This document shows positions 20,723 to 31,329 of a DNA stretch of 64,000 nucleotides, in pieces (position 1 is the stretch's first letter; every line of letters starts with the position of its first letter). The notes under the pieces are model-generated. The model searched no databases. It was not told where the DNA came from and saw only the letters and a program-made list of their open reading frames with translations. The stretch lies in contig OY282560.1 in NCBI GenBank assembly GCA_958295665.1, positions 303,983,536 through 304,047,535 on the forward strand, in the 5' to 3' direction. This DNA comes from Tipula vernalis (lineage: Eukaryota; Arthropoda; Insecta; Diptera; Tipulidae). The position numbers and the translations under genes were made by a program.

Positions 20723-23199
20723 TAAGCCTGTTCGTCCCGAACAGGACCGAAATTACCTCCTCGGTAGAGGGCCAGCCTCTCTAAATGTACCGTCATTGGT
20801 TTACCTCCTTGTCCTTTTCTTGTCCTGTAGGGTGTCGTCCATATAGGCTGCACTTTCGCCGATAAATCCCCCTTCTTTTGTTGCGAGTTGTGATGCCACA
20901 CCAGTTGCCCCTCGTGTAATCCCTGGCCATTTGCCCGTATGCCACATCGAGTTCTCATCCAGTCGCCCGACACTCGCACTCTACCTCGCACAACTCGGCC
21001 CTTCTTATCCAAAGTCTGCTTAACCTGGTGTTCTTTGGTTTCCTCAACAATTGTTTCAGATTTCGATGGCAGCTCCTCGTAATGACTGATTGTTACTCGC
21101 CTTACTGTTGCATCCGTACCGTTAAACTTAAGTTTCAGCTCGATGTTATCGCTACTCAATATTCCTCGGCCAAAATCCAACACAAAGCCATTCATCCTCA
21201 TGAAGTCCGTTCCCAAAATGACCTCGTCCACAATGTCTGCGACTAGAACTTCGTGTGGGAAAAGAGTTTCGCTGATCCTTATGCTCACGATCTTTTTCCC
21301 TTTAATCATTGCACTCTCCCCATTTGCCATTCTTAATTTTAACCCATCAACCAGCTGCACTGCTCCTGCGATCAAATCTTTCCGAACAATTGTGTGGGTT
21401 GCTCCGGTATCCAGCGTAATAATACACCTCCTCCCTTCAACACCGCCCCAAACTGTGACGCTGCTTCCGCCTCGTGCTTCACTCGTAACAGGGATGAATG
21501 TTATGGGGCAACCAGACGGCGAAGCCAGCTTCGGTTCCTTCAAACTGACTTCTAACCTTTCCACTTTACCGACTGTTGCCATCCGCTCATCCGATTCCCG
21601 CTCTCCTCTTCGTGCTCTTTCCACGGAAGATGGTAATCCGTGCCGCTTTCCTCCTGCTTCCAAACAATCTCGCGAGATGTGGCCAATCCTGTTACACACC
21701 CAACATCTTCGCTCGCTGCCTCTAGACCTCTGTCCCGACCGTTCCGTGTTTGCTCGTATAAAAGGTGGCGATTTTCTCTCTCCATGTATTACTTTCCGAC
21801 AGTCCATTGAGATGTGACCCAACTTGTCACATTTCCAACACCTAAGCCTGCCTCTTCCGACTGTCGGTACCATTCGCTCCATGCTGCCGTTCTTATCTGA
21901 GTTCATTTGACGCCTAAATACTGATGGTCTGGTGAAGTTCTGCACAGCCTCGATGGTTAACGCAAACGCAACGGTTTCCGCAAAGGTTGATTTAGGTGAC
22001 AACATTACCGCTTTGCGTGTCTCTGGATCTCGAATGCCGTCAATGAATGCGTCAATTTTTAGTCTTTCCATATAATCAGCCGATGTACTGGTATGTGCTA
22101 GATGTACTAGCCGCTCGATTGCCGATGAAAATTCCTGAAGTGATTCTCCTCCCTTTTGGTAGCGGCTTTTCAATTCCATTCGATAGATTTCACGCTTGTG
22201 GTCACTGCCGTACTTCCTATCCAGCGCCTTCATAATTTCGAGATAACTGTTGCGATCTTTTTCCGGAATTGTTTGTAAGGCCTCCGCTGCTTCACCTTTA
22301 AGGGCCACTATTAACGCTGCGACACGATGTTCGTCGTTCCAATGATTTTGATTGGCTGCCGTCTCAAATTGAAATTTGAAAATGACGAAAGATGTTGTTC
22401 CGTCGAATGTTGGTGGCTTTATCTTGATTGATTGGACGGTTTGTACCACTTGTGTTGTTGTTCCACTTGCCTTGATATCAGTTAGTTCTTTCTCGAGCCG
22501 TTGGCATTTTTCTTCAACCTGCTGAACCTCCGTTTTGACAAGTTGAACTTCCTTTTGCAGTTTTTGGTCAACCTGTTGAATCTCCATTTGCAGCTTCTCT
22601 ACTTCGCCGTGTATGTTAGTAGATAATTCGAGAAGTTTCTCGTCCATTCTCTTATGACCATCAGTAATTTGGCTTTTAATTTCTTCTCCTTGTTTCTCCA
22701 CCCGGTGTTGAAGTTCTTCGTTTGATTGTTTCATTGCTTGGTTTGACTGATTTATAGTCTCTAACTGTCGCTCATTTGACTGCTCAATTTTCACCATTTG
22801 TCGTTTCATTTCTTGATTTGACTGCTCTCCTTGTTGCACCATTTGATTTTTAATTTCTCCTAGCTGTCGTTCATTTTGTTGTTTCATTAGACTCATCTGG
22901 CCCGTCATCTGGTTCATAGCTGCTATTAACTGCGACAAATCGAAACTTCCAGAATGTTCTTGTGTCTTTTCGACCAACGATTGTTTATCTTCTGCTTTCT
23001 CTACAGTTGCCGCATCCGTTACTTCCACGCCAAAATCATAATGGTCAGCGTTCAGCCCTTCGTTCTGCATGGCCTCACGTAGTCGCGCTTGTAAAGCTGC
23101 TTTAGCACCATCAGTGGCCAAACCCCGTTTCTCAAGTTCCCTCTTTAATTCTGGAACTTTTAATTCGTTGAAAATCATTTTCTTGATCTTTTTATTCAC
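20722..23199 (-). CDS. Gag-protease protein fused in frame to an integrase C-terminal tail
   Basis: An 825-residue ORF with no break. Order with rough residues: SAP-like motif 12-45 (LKVPELKRELEKRGL, GAKAALQARL); Gln/Asn-rich coiled coil 85-245 with repeated SNQxMK-type blocks; capsid 255-420 (IKPPTFDGTTSF, YGSDHKREIYRMEL); knuckles CWKCDKLGHISMDC near 451 and CWVCNRIGHISRDC near 500; aspartic protease ITLDTGATHTIV near 595 and ILGTDFM; then residues 745-815 (MRTRCGIRANGQGL, LVWHHNSQQKKG, TVHLERLALYRG), which look like the end of a Ty3/Gypsy integrase. About 800 residues of RT, RNase H and integrase core are missing and the join is in frame. The product could assemble particles and process itself. 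The ATG at 23199 sits next to the primer site. The retained frame suggests selection or recent deletion. Confidence 0.88.
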   Translation of the reverse strand: MNKKIKKMIFNELKVPELKRELEKRGLATDGAKAALQARLREAMQNEGLNADHYDFGVEVTDAATVEKAEDKQSLVEKTQEHSGSFDLSQLIAAMNQMTGQMSLMKQQNERQLGEIKNQMVQQGEQSNQEMKRQMVKIEQSNERQLETINQSNQAMKQSNEELQHRVEKQGEEIKSQITDGHKRMDEKLLELSTNIHGEVEKLQMEIQQVDQKLQKEVQLVKTEVQQVEEKCQRLEKELTDIKASGTTTQVVQTVQSIKIKPPTFDGTTSFVIFKFQFETAANQNHWNDEHRVAALIVALKGEAAEALQTIPEKDRNSYLEIMKALDRKYGSDHKREIYRMELKSRYQKGGESLQEFSSAIERLVHLAHTSTSADYMERLKIDAFIDGIRDPETRKAVMLSPKSTFAETVAFALTIEAVQNFTRPSVFRRQMNSDKNGSMERMVPTVGRGRLRCWKCDKLGHISMDCRKVIHGERKSPPFIRANTERSGQRSRGSERRCWVCNRIGHISRDCLEAGGKRHGLPSSVERARRGERESDERMATVGKVERLEVSLKEPKLASPSGCPITFIPVTSEARGGSSVTVWGGVEGRRCIITLDTGATHTIVRKDLIAGAVQLVDGLKLRMANGESAMIKGKKIVSIRISETLFPHEVLVADIVDEVILGTDFMRMNGFVLDFGRGILSSDNIELKLKFNGTDATVRRVTISHYEELPSKSETIVEETKEHQVKQTLDKKGRVVRGRVRVSGDWMRTRCGIRANGQGLHEGQLVWHHNSQQKKGDLSAKVQPIWTTPYRTRKGQGGKPMTVHLERLALYRGGNFGPVRDEQA

Positions 23200-23200
23200 A

Positions 23201-23218
23201 ATCCCACCGCTGTCACCA
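23201..23218 (-). other. Primer binding site
   Basis: The minus strand reads TGGTGACAGCGGTGGGAT two bases inside the 5' LTR. It starts with TGG, complementary to tRNA CCA, and fits the 3' end of a tRNA-Leu-like molecule (ATCCCACCGCTGTCACCA), as far as I recall. Confidence 0.75.
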
Positions 23219-23220
23219 AT

Positions 23221-23697
23221 TGTTACGATTTTACCATGTCAAATAAGGTTCGTATCACTGGATTGTGAATAAAACCAAACTCAATTCAATTTATCACCAA
23301 CGAATTTATTTATTTCACAAAATTTATTACAACACAGTTTATCAATCAAAATTCACAAAATCACTTTATATAAATTATTCTCAAATTTTACTAATCACTT
23401 TTACTTTTTATTTCGCACAAAAACACTTTTTAAATCACTTTTTAATTCCTTTTTAATCTTTATACTATCGCTTTCCAAATATTACTCTATCGCGTTCCAA
23501 ATTATACTAATCCAATTCGATCTTGTTCGCCTTTTTATATACACAAACCAAGCTTCTCGAAAGTTCACGACTTTTCCAGTTGGAATAGCGTAGAAACATT
23601 ACGTAACAATTTTTATCATGGAAAATTCCATTTAGTACAGTAAACATTGAGCTATTAGTTTTACTTATTCTATTACACACTAGGTGTCACCGTCACA
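23221..23697 (-). repeat. 5' LTR (copy B)
   Basis: It begins TGTTACGATTTTACC and ends GTCACCGTCACA on the plus strand. The half nearest the ORF (R/U5, 23221-23470) differs from copy A at many sites, while the U3 half matches almost perfectly. Confidence 0.9.
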
Positions 23698-23763
23698 TTA
23701 CTAAACTTATCTTTAGTTTTACTAGTGTACGTCGGATGTCTATAGTTGTTTACAGATAAATAC

Positions 23764-24223
23764 TGTTACGTTTTTGCCTTGTCAATTAAGGTTCGTATCA
23801 CTGGATTGTGAATAATACAAAATCAATTTAATTTATCACCAACGAATTTATTTATTTCACACAAAAATTATTACAACACAGTTTTATTAATAAAAATTCA
23901 CAAAATCACTTTATATACATTATTCTCAAATTTTTACTGTACACTTATAATTTTTATTTCCATAAAAACACTTTTTAATTCCCTTTTTTAATTCCTTTTT
24001 AATCTTTACTCTATCGCTTACCAAATATTACTAATCCAATTCGACTTCGTTCGCCTTTTTATATACACAAACCAAACTTCTAGAAAGCTCATGACTTTTC
24101 CAGTTAGAATAGCGTAGAAACATTACGTAACAATTTTTATCATGGAAAATTCCATTTTAGTACAGTTACACATTGAGCTATTCGTTTAACTTCTTCTATT
24201 ACACACTAGGTGTCACCGTCACA
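23764..24223 (-). repeat. Solo LTR of the same family
   Basis: A 460-bp stretch homologous to copies A and B (roughly 90 percent by eye) with TGTTACG and CCGTCACA ends, flanked by ATAC at 23760-23763 and ATAC at 24224-24227. The exact duplication and lack of internal sequence fit LTR-LTR recombination of a full element. It lies 66 bp from LTR copy B. Confidence 0.88.
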
Positions 24224-24734
24224 ATACGAAAAAAAGTTATTTAATCACAAAATTATCACACGTTCCTTTATTTTGTGAATTGGTTTTGCTTTTCCTACAA
24301 TTTTTCAACTTAAAATTGCCCCAGGTGGTAATTTTTGGTACGATTTTACGAAATTTTTACGACCATCACTGCCATCTATGTAATGTATATTGACTTAATG
24401 GCCAAAGGAATTGTAGTAAGCTTTTATTTCAATTTGACCAGAACGCCGTTGTTATGAAATTTTTTTTATATTTTGGTTTAAATAAATCAATTATTACAAG
24501 AAAATGAAAACGATTTACTTAAACGACATTCATATACGGTATGTTGAAATTCAAGCATTTATGAAAGTATTTCAGAAATCATAAATAAGAATTTGTAATG
24601 TTTCCATTTAAAACTTTGCTTTAAGAGAAAAAGTGATTTCCCGTATGCTTTGTGTATTTTACTATGCAAAGTTTGAGTTTTTCCTCGTTTCTAGTTCCCT
24701 TATAAAAGCTTCGTTTTTTAAACTATGGCTTTGT
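24224..24734. other. AT-rich spacer, nothing recognised
   Basis: No ORF of note and no similarity to other parts of the window that I can see, apart from the ATAC duplication at its start. Confidence 0.4.
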
Positions 24735-25000
24735 ATAATCAAAGCCTACTTAATAAATAAAGCCTCCATGATGAAAACAAGCTTTGTTTAAGGTATCAAA
24801 AAATCCAAAAGAAAATGTTTATTCCATAGTTTTTATATGGAGAGATATGACCTCAATTTATTCAAAATATATTAATGAAAATTGACTCGAAATTAATTTT
24901 ATTTTGATTCAATTGAAACTATAAACTTTATTTTCCACCTGACTTGGACGATTTTTTCGTGAGCTTTTCCAATTTACGGTAATAATGATAACAAAATAAG
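24735..25000. repeat. Outer inverted repeat, left copy
   Basis: The sequence is repeated in inverted orientation at 33483-33765. Over the last 185 bases or so (24815-25000) I count one substitution and one 2-base indel. The first 80 bases are more diverged. The match ends exactly where the I-like LINE begins at 25001. Confidence 0.88.
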
Positions 25001-27337
25001 AGAATTTTTAAAGTTTAAGGGAGTTATTATATCAGCAAAACTAATTTTTGAATGTATCAATGATTTAAATAAATTTAACATTATTTGAGGGTGAGCTCCT
25101 CCATTTTTATTAGAAATCATTTTCAATAAATTAAAAGAATTAGAAATTTCCTTATCTAAGTTTTTGTGGTGATTTAGTAAAGATAATTTATTATTAAAAG
25201 ATATTCCCAATAATTTAATAATTTTTACTTCCTTTAAAAAATAATTGTTAACTTTAATCTTATAATTAGAATTTTTATTTTTGAACAATCAAATATAAGA
25301 AGTCTTCTCAAAGTTAATACTAAGATTTATATTATTTAATTCAGAATTTAGTTCGTTTAATACACGATTACAATAATCGAATGATAAAGATTCATTAGGA
25401 CTTTTAATCAAAATAGCTAGATCATCAGCAAATTGGTATATTGAAATGTTATTGTTTTGAAGATTGTGGATATTTGAAGTATATATATTAAATAAAGTTG
25501 GACTTAAGCAGGAACCTTGTGGAATACCCTTGTTTGTTGTTTGTTTAATAAAGTTAACACCGTTATTAAAAATTATTGTTCTATTTGTTAGATGTTGATA
25601 AATCCAGTTAATAGTATTATTTGGTGTATTAATGTTAATGAGTTTATCGATGAGAATATTTTTATCAACGTTATCGAAAGCTTTTTTGATATCTGTGGTA
25701 ATTAGTATTAGATTTTTGTTATTTCTCTTTTCCTTGAAAATTTCTGAAAATAGATTAACGAAATAATCCGTAATGCTATAACCCTTTCTAAAACCGAAAG
25801 AATTAAGTGGAATAATATTATTAATATTCAAATGTAATATTAAATCATTCAATTTTATCAAAGATTTTTGAAATAGAGTTTTGTAAACAGATAGGTCTGT
25901 AATTATCAGTAATTAGATCATCTTTATGTGGCTTTTTAATTGAAATAATTTTAAAAATTTTCCAATTTTGAGGATAAATATGATTGTTATAAATGTTATT
26001 TAAATAATTAACAAGATGAATTAAAATATTAGGATTATTGTTAATGATCTTTTGGAGAACTTTAAATGATAGTTTATCATTACCTGGAGCTGATTTAGCT
26101 TTACATTTCAGGATATTTAATATCTGATTATTATTAAATTTATTATTATCAATATTATTAGAAATACTCCTAGGAAGTTTAAAATTTTCACAGGAATTAG
26201 GGAAATTAGTATTAATAAACTTTTTTGCCATATCATGGTTTTCTAGTAAGTTGAAAGAAATAGATTTTTTATTTCTTATTTTGTTAATTTTGATCCATAG
26301 ATCTTTACTATTAATGTCATTATTTAAGTTTTCAATGAACGAATTCCAGGATTTTCTCTTAGCTTTTACTATTTCTTTTCTCAAAATAGCTGTAGATTTA
26401 AGTAATTCCATTGCTGTGAATAAGTTTTTACATTTATTATAAATTTTTTGTTTATTTAATTTTATCTTCCATAATCTGTCTAAGGAGGGATTCCACCAAG
26501 GTTTAGGGATGTTGTATCTATTTATATTGGTTGATCTAGTATTATTAATAATTACATTATTAATTAAATTTTCTATATTGTTATTAATGTTAATAGAGTC
26601 GATTTTGTCAGTGTCATTAATAACGCCAGACCAATCTATAAAGTCTTTTTTAAGAAATTTATTCAGTTTGAAGTTAGTTATAATCGGCAAGTGGTCAGAG
26701 CCTATAAAATCATTTGATACTCTCCAAGATAGCTTGTCAAAAATATCCGAGGAGGATAAGGCAATGTCAATTGCCGAACTGGAATTATTTTTGAAGTTGA
26801 ATCTTGTATGATTACGATTGTTAAGTATTTGAAAATTGCTATTGTTAATGATGCTATCTATATGATTACCTTTTCTATTGTTAGTTGAAGAGGAGTCCCA
26901 TAAACTATTGTGTGCGTTAATGTCACCAACAATTATCGTGTTTAAATGGTTATTGAAATGTTGAATCATATTACTAAAGTCGATTAAATCAGAATTGTAA
27001 TTATTATTTGGAGGGTTATAAAAATTTATTAGGTTTAAAGAAAAATTTTTGTATTTGATATTAGTATATAGAAATTCGATGTGGTTAAAATTTAAATTTA
27101 TATCTATTTTTTTTAAAGCTATTTTTTATGTATAAAAAACGCCAAACCACCGTAACCGTCGTCTCTATTTTTAGAGATTAGGTTATAGTTTTTTAAACGA
27201 ATGTGATCATTGTCTTTTAACCAGGTTTCACTTATAATAGCTATATCAATTTTATTATTATTTATGAATAAATCTAATAGATTAAAGTTACTTTTAAGGC
27301 TTCTTATATTTAATTGTAATATTTTTAATTTTTCCAT
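25001..27337 (-). pseudogene. I-like LINE ORF2: endonuclease and RT, broken and truncated
   Basis: It starts with the ATG at 27337 (KLKILQLNIRSLKSN, ISETWLKDND), the endonuclease N-terminus. A frame change or stop lies between 27119 and 26969. The rest of the endonuclease (VGDINAHNSLWDS, SDHLPIITNF) and the RT entry (NYRPICLQNSISKIFDKIE) follow to 25845. Another frame change at about 25850-25860 leads to the RT core: FGFRKGYS, TTDIKKAFDNV (motif A Asp), GIPQGSCLSP and YQFADDLAI. A last break at 25289 precedes the thumb (IIKLLGISFNNKLSL), which ends at about 25000. The catalytic residues are still readable. RNase H is absent. Confidence 0.8.
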
Positions 27338-27342
27338 AATAA

Positions 27343-28692
27343 TTATTTAAGATTTAAATTTTTAATGGCGTCTTTAATATCCATCATTAAAACGTCAGTA
27401 ATATCATATGGTTTGTTACTGATTTTATAGATTTTATTTAACACTGAATTAAAATTATCGATTTTTGTCTTTTGATCTTTAATAATAATATCATAATTTT
27501 GAGCTTTGATAATCCAAAAGTTGGGCGTATTGTTATCATTTTTGTTCAAAATAGGAAAATCAGATGAATTTAAGTTTACAGTTTTGTCTTTAGGGAATAA
27601 GATGTTTTTGGATTGTATGAAAGAAATTTTGTTTTTTATTGAGTGTATTTTAATTTTAATTTGGTTTTTCTTCTCTAAGCAGTTTTTAGAGTTTGTGAAA
27701 TGCGAGTCCTTTTCGCAGAAATTACAAATCGGTTCTATTACACATTCGTGAGTAGGATTTTCAGTAATGTCTTTCGTACATTTCATACATTTCATTTTTT
27801 TAGATCTACAAAATTTTTTTGTGTGACCATAGTTGAGACAATTACTACAAAATTTTAATCTCGGTATAAAAATATTAATTTTTATTTTAATGCCATAAAA
27901 GTAAATGAATTTTGGAAGTTCATTATTTCTGAATTCTATTTTTAAAATATTAGAATTTTTCAAAGCTTTATTATTAAAATCCCAAAATTTTATGATTTCT
28001 AAATTTGTAATTTTGCAATCACTACTCACATTTTTATTAATTTCATCTATATCAAAATCGTCAAGTAAACCCTTTATTGTACCAACAACGTTAATATACG
28101 TATTTGGAATAAAAGGTTTATATTCTTTGCTTAATAAAATTATGTTAATTGGATCGTCCTTTCTGATACATTTGTTTGCTAAATTATATGAACTAAATTC
28201 TACTCTGGCTAATTTTTTATTAACTTCTACTATGTCTATTGGTTTGATATTATTTTGAAAAAATATTTTTGATAGTATTATGGAGAGGAATTTATTTGGA
28301 TTTTTTGAGCCAATTAATACGTAAAATGGTCCTTTGTCTGACCTGATATATAAGTTCTCCGCCATTTTATTATTATTTGATGTATTCATGTTATTAACAT
28401 TTTCCGTAGATGTATTTATTGTATTAGTAGATGAATTTGGGGAATTAACGGTAGTATTATTTTTGTTATTAAATTTCACCATTTTAGTGTCTATATTATC
28501 TGAATTATCATTATTTTTTCTTTTTTCTTTTATACACTCGTCACTAAAACCCATAAAATCATTGTTTGTATAGTTTATTTTTACTAGAATGTTCGGAAGG
28601 CAAGTGACGCCTTCCTCATTCATAACACTGTCACCATCCACTATATATATTTTATGGTTTATACCAACACAAAATAAGTCAGAAATCACCAA
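27343..28692 (-). CDS. I-like LINE ORF1 protein (Gag-like, intact frame)
   Basis: An uninterrupted frame of 449 codons. The more likely start is the second Met at 28623 (MNEEGVTCLPN), giving 426 residues, since the related copy at 1-745 aligns only downstream of that point. An Asn/Thr-rich linker follows, then an RRM-like region (GPFYVLIGSKNPNKF, VEVNKKLARVEF), and three knuckles around residues 280-340 (CSNCLNYGHTKKFC, CMKCTKDITENPTHEC, CNFCEKDSHFTNSKNC). The tail is Lys-rich. The role is RNA binding and particle formation. The stop at 27343-27345 lies five bases upstream of the ORF2 ATG. Extreme A/T codon use matches the local base composition. Confidence 0.8.
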   Translation of the reverse strand: MVISDLFCVGINHKIYIVDGDSVMNEEGVTCLPNILVKINYTNNDFMGFSDECIKEKRKNNDNSDNIDTKMVKFNNKNNTTVNSPNSSTNTINTSTENVNNMNTSNNNKMAENLYIRSDKGPFYVLIGSKNPNKFLSIILSKIFFQNNIKPIDIVEVNKKLARVEFSSYNLANKCIRKDDPINIILLSKEYKPFIPNTYINVVGTIKGLLDDFDIDEINKNVSSDCKITNLEIIKFWDFNNKALKNSNILKIEFRNNELPKFIYFYGIKIKINIFIPRLKFCSNCLNYGHTKKFCRSKKMKCMKCTKDITENPTHECVIEPICNFCEKDSHFTNSKNCLEKKNQIKIKIHSIKNKISFIQSKNILFPKDKTVNLNSSDFPILNKNDNNTPNFWIIKAQNYDIIIKDQKTKIDNFNSVLNKIYKISNKPYDITDVLMMDIKDAIKNLNLK

Positions 28693-29409
28693 TAAGGATA
28701 TTAAAAAATAACCAATTAAAATAAAAACAATAACAATATTTAGATAATAAATTTATTAATTTTTGTCTAAAAAACTTTAGAAATGATGAGATGCTCTTTC
28801 TCCTTTGAATGATAAGTGAACAATGTATAACGAAATTGAAAAAACACAAAATACAAAAAATTTTGTATTATGAATATACATATTCGCAACGTGACGAATT
28901 TGGAATTTCATTATACTGAATGTTCTTATTTGAGCTTCGTGTTTTTATTTTTTTTTAAATACAGTATTTCGTTTTTTCTATTCTTGTATTTTGTTTTGCA
29001 TTATACATGTGTTATGAACAAAGACCAAAATTTAAATACTTTACAGAATGAATTAACAATTTACATATTCAAAAATTTTTGTATTATGATTTCACTTATT
29101 CGCCACGTGATGAATTTGGGATTTTTCGATTCATGAATTTTAAAATCGTAAATACAGTATTTCAAAGAACGAATATTCAGTATAATAAACGTATGAAGAA
29201 TGCAATGAAGCTAAAATAAAAGTACGAACTCCATCGTTATCTTAGTTATTTATATTTTATATTTTTATAATATTTAGGTGCGTAAGTACACCTTTTGGGG
29301 TAAGGTTGGTTAAATGGCCAAAAAATATAATTAAATGACTCAGTTCATTTATCTTCGCTCCCAAAACCATCTAATGTACAATATTAATTTGTTTTTACTG
29401 CCAAAACTT

Positions 29410-30350
29410 TAAATATGGCCGAGTATGATGAAACTGGTCTATTTCTCAACCGACTATGATGAATTTTGACACGTGCGTTGGGAATGGTATTCTTTAATGA
29501 TTTTTACATGAAGTGATGATGGCCAATTAGGACGGAACTTATCTATTTCTCAACGGATTTCAGTGGAATTTGGCATATGCGATAGAAATGGGATTCTAAA
29601 ACGATTTTTAGATGAAGTTCTGGAATATGGCAAAATATGATGGAACTTGCCTATTCCGTAACCGATTATGATGAAATGCGAAATGTGCGTTGGAAATGGG
29701 ATTCTAAAATGATTTTAGATGAAGTTTTGGAATATGACCAAATATGATGGAACTTCCCTATTCCTGAACCGATTATGATGAAATGCTACATGTGCTTTGA
29801 AAATGGGATTCTAAAATGATTTTAGATGAAATTCTGGAATATGGCGAACTATGATGGAACTTGTCTATTCCTTAACCTATTATGATCAAATGCGACGTGT
29901 GCGTTGGAAATGGGATTCTAAAATGATTTTTAGATGAAGTTCTGGAATATGGCCAAATATGATGTCTTGCCTATTCCTTAACCGATTACGATGAAATTTG
30001 ACATGCGCATTGAAAATGGTACTCTTAAATTATTTCTAGACGAAGTTCGGAAATATGGTTAGGTATGAACTTACATTTTTATCAAGCGGTTATGATGAAA
30101 TTCGGTTTTTACGCTGGAAGTGGGATACTATGATTATCTTTGGATGAAATTCTGGAATATGGCCAATTATGATGGAACTTATCTATTTCTTATAGATCTT
30201 AACGAAATTTAGTAGAATTTCACATTTGCGATGGAAATGGGATTCTAAAAAGATTTTTATGTAAAGTTCTAGAATATGGCTAATTAGGGTGGAACTTGAA
30301 TATTGATGAAATTCGAGATTTGCGATTGAAATGAGATTCTAAAGAGATAT
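29410..30350 (+). repeat. Tandem repeat array, left foldback arm (about nine units)
   Basis: Units of roughly 100-120 bp recur with cores such as GAACTTGCCTATTCC, CCGATTATGATGAAATG, GGAAATGGGATTCTAAAA and GAAGTTCTGGAATATGG. Neighbouring units differ by 5-25 percent by eye; the ones nearest the centre are most degenerate. Confidence 0.85.
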
Positions 30351-30430
30351 TTTTAATCCGAGGCTCTACACTATCGTTAGTAGTTCCAATTCTGCTGCTC
30401 GTGTGCTCCAACACAATATGTTTTTAAACA

Positions 30431-30694
30431 TTGCAAAATATACACTCGGACAGCCAATACTCAGAAAACATAACCGTAAGTTTACACGAAAGATTGGCGA
30501 AAAAGTTCCTAACTTTACTTCAATGTTATAATGCTGATAATATCGATCGTTTAGCAATTGAAATAGTACGCTTAGGCTGCCTCAAAGAAACCTTAACAGC
30601 TGCATCATTCACCGAAACCTCTGTAGCGATTCACTCATTTAATCGTTATTCATTCGTTTCAGCACTACAATTATTAAAAAATCAATTTACTTAA
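30431..30694 (+). CDS. Unrecognised 87-codon ORF in the foldback centre
   Basis: It starts MQNIHSDSQYSEN and ends LQLLKNQFT. The composition looks more protein-like than its surroundings: alpha-helix-type spacing (LHERLAKKFLTLLQCYN, DRLAIEIVRLGCL) and less extreme AT content. I recognise no family. It lies in the only non-palindromic part of the foldback-like element. It might be a captured host gene fragment or the remnant of an element protein, or it may be spurious. A 63-codon frame on the other strand covers part of the same bases and looks like a shadow. Confidence 0.3.
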   Translation: MQNIHSDSQYSENITVSLHERLAKKFLTLLQCYNADNIDRLAIEIVRLGCLKETLTAASFTETSVAIHSFNRYSFVSALQLLKNQFT

Positions 30695-31329
30695 ATTCAA
30701 ACATAATTGTTAGTGTTGCATCTTTATTTTCCGCTAGTGACACCTACTAAATGCTTTTCGACTCACAGAAATATTTAGTTAGGTATCACACTCATCATCA
30801 AACAAAATTCCAGTGTCTTCACTACACATCAAAAACAAATCTCAACTTTTTAGCTTTCTCAATGGAGAGCACCACTCATCAAAATAATTCATTATTTTAT
30901 TAGTTCATCGTCTCAAAAAAACACAGACACACATACAGGCATATCGTTTATCATTACACAAAAGTTAAGAACACGGTGTGACGCAGTCTTTAACAAATTC
31001 ATCAAATATTTTTAATCAAAAATTATTATTTCATTTTTCAAGTGATTGATACTCGTATATAGTGTATAGTATCAATTCAATTAAAAAGATTCCTTTTTCA
31101 TAAAATTCCGCGAGTGTGAATAAAAGGTGCATACTAAAAAACAATAGGTGGTTTAAAATCCGCATTATAAAAACATTATTGTAAAGTAGTTTGTTCGCAA
31201 TAAAATTAATAAATTAAAGTGCGGTGTATTAATTATAAGGAACAACATATAACCCCACATCAATAACCTAATACAACAGGGGGTTTATACCTCAATGGAC
31301 AACATTATAAAAGTCATTTTGACGTAATT

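Larger units (their letters stand above)
20236..23697 (-). mobile_element. Non-autonomous LTR retrotransposon with gag-protease ORF
   Basis: Two related LTRs (475 and 477 bp) flank one 825-residue ORF, an 18-bp primer site with the expected TGG start, and a purine-rich tract directly before the 3' LTR. RT, RNase H and the integrase core are absent; only an integrase C-terminal tail remains, fused in frame. The element would need enzymes from a relative. The flanks are ATAC (20232-20235) and TTAC (23698-23701), which do not match exactly. Together with uneven LTR divergence this raises the possibility that the two ends come from different insertions. Confidence 0.85.
25001..28790 (-). mobile_element. 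I-like LINE lacking its 3' end
   Basis: ORF1 (Gag-like with three knuckles) is followed five bases later by ORF2 (endonuclease, RT). The very AT-rich, Asn/Ile/Lys-rich coding and the CCHC pattern fit I-group LINEs. The RNase H domain and 3' UTR expected for the I clade are missing because the element stops at 25000, exactly at the outer inverted repeat. The 5' UTR is probably 28693 to about 28790. ORF1 is intact and ORF2 has three frame breaks. The related fragments at 1-745 and 61086-62382 show this group is repeated in the genome. Confidence 0.8.
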
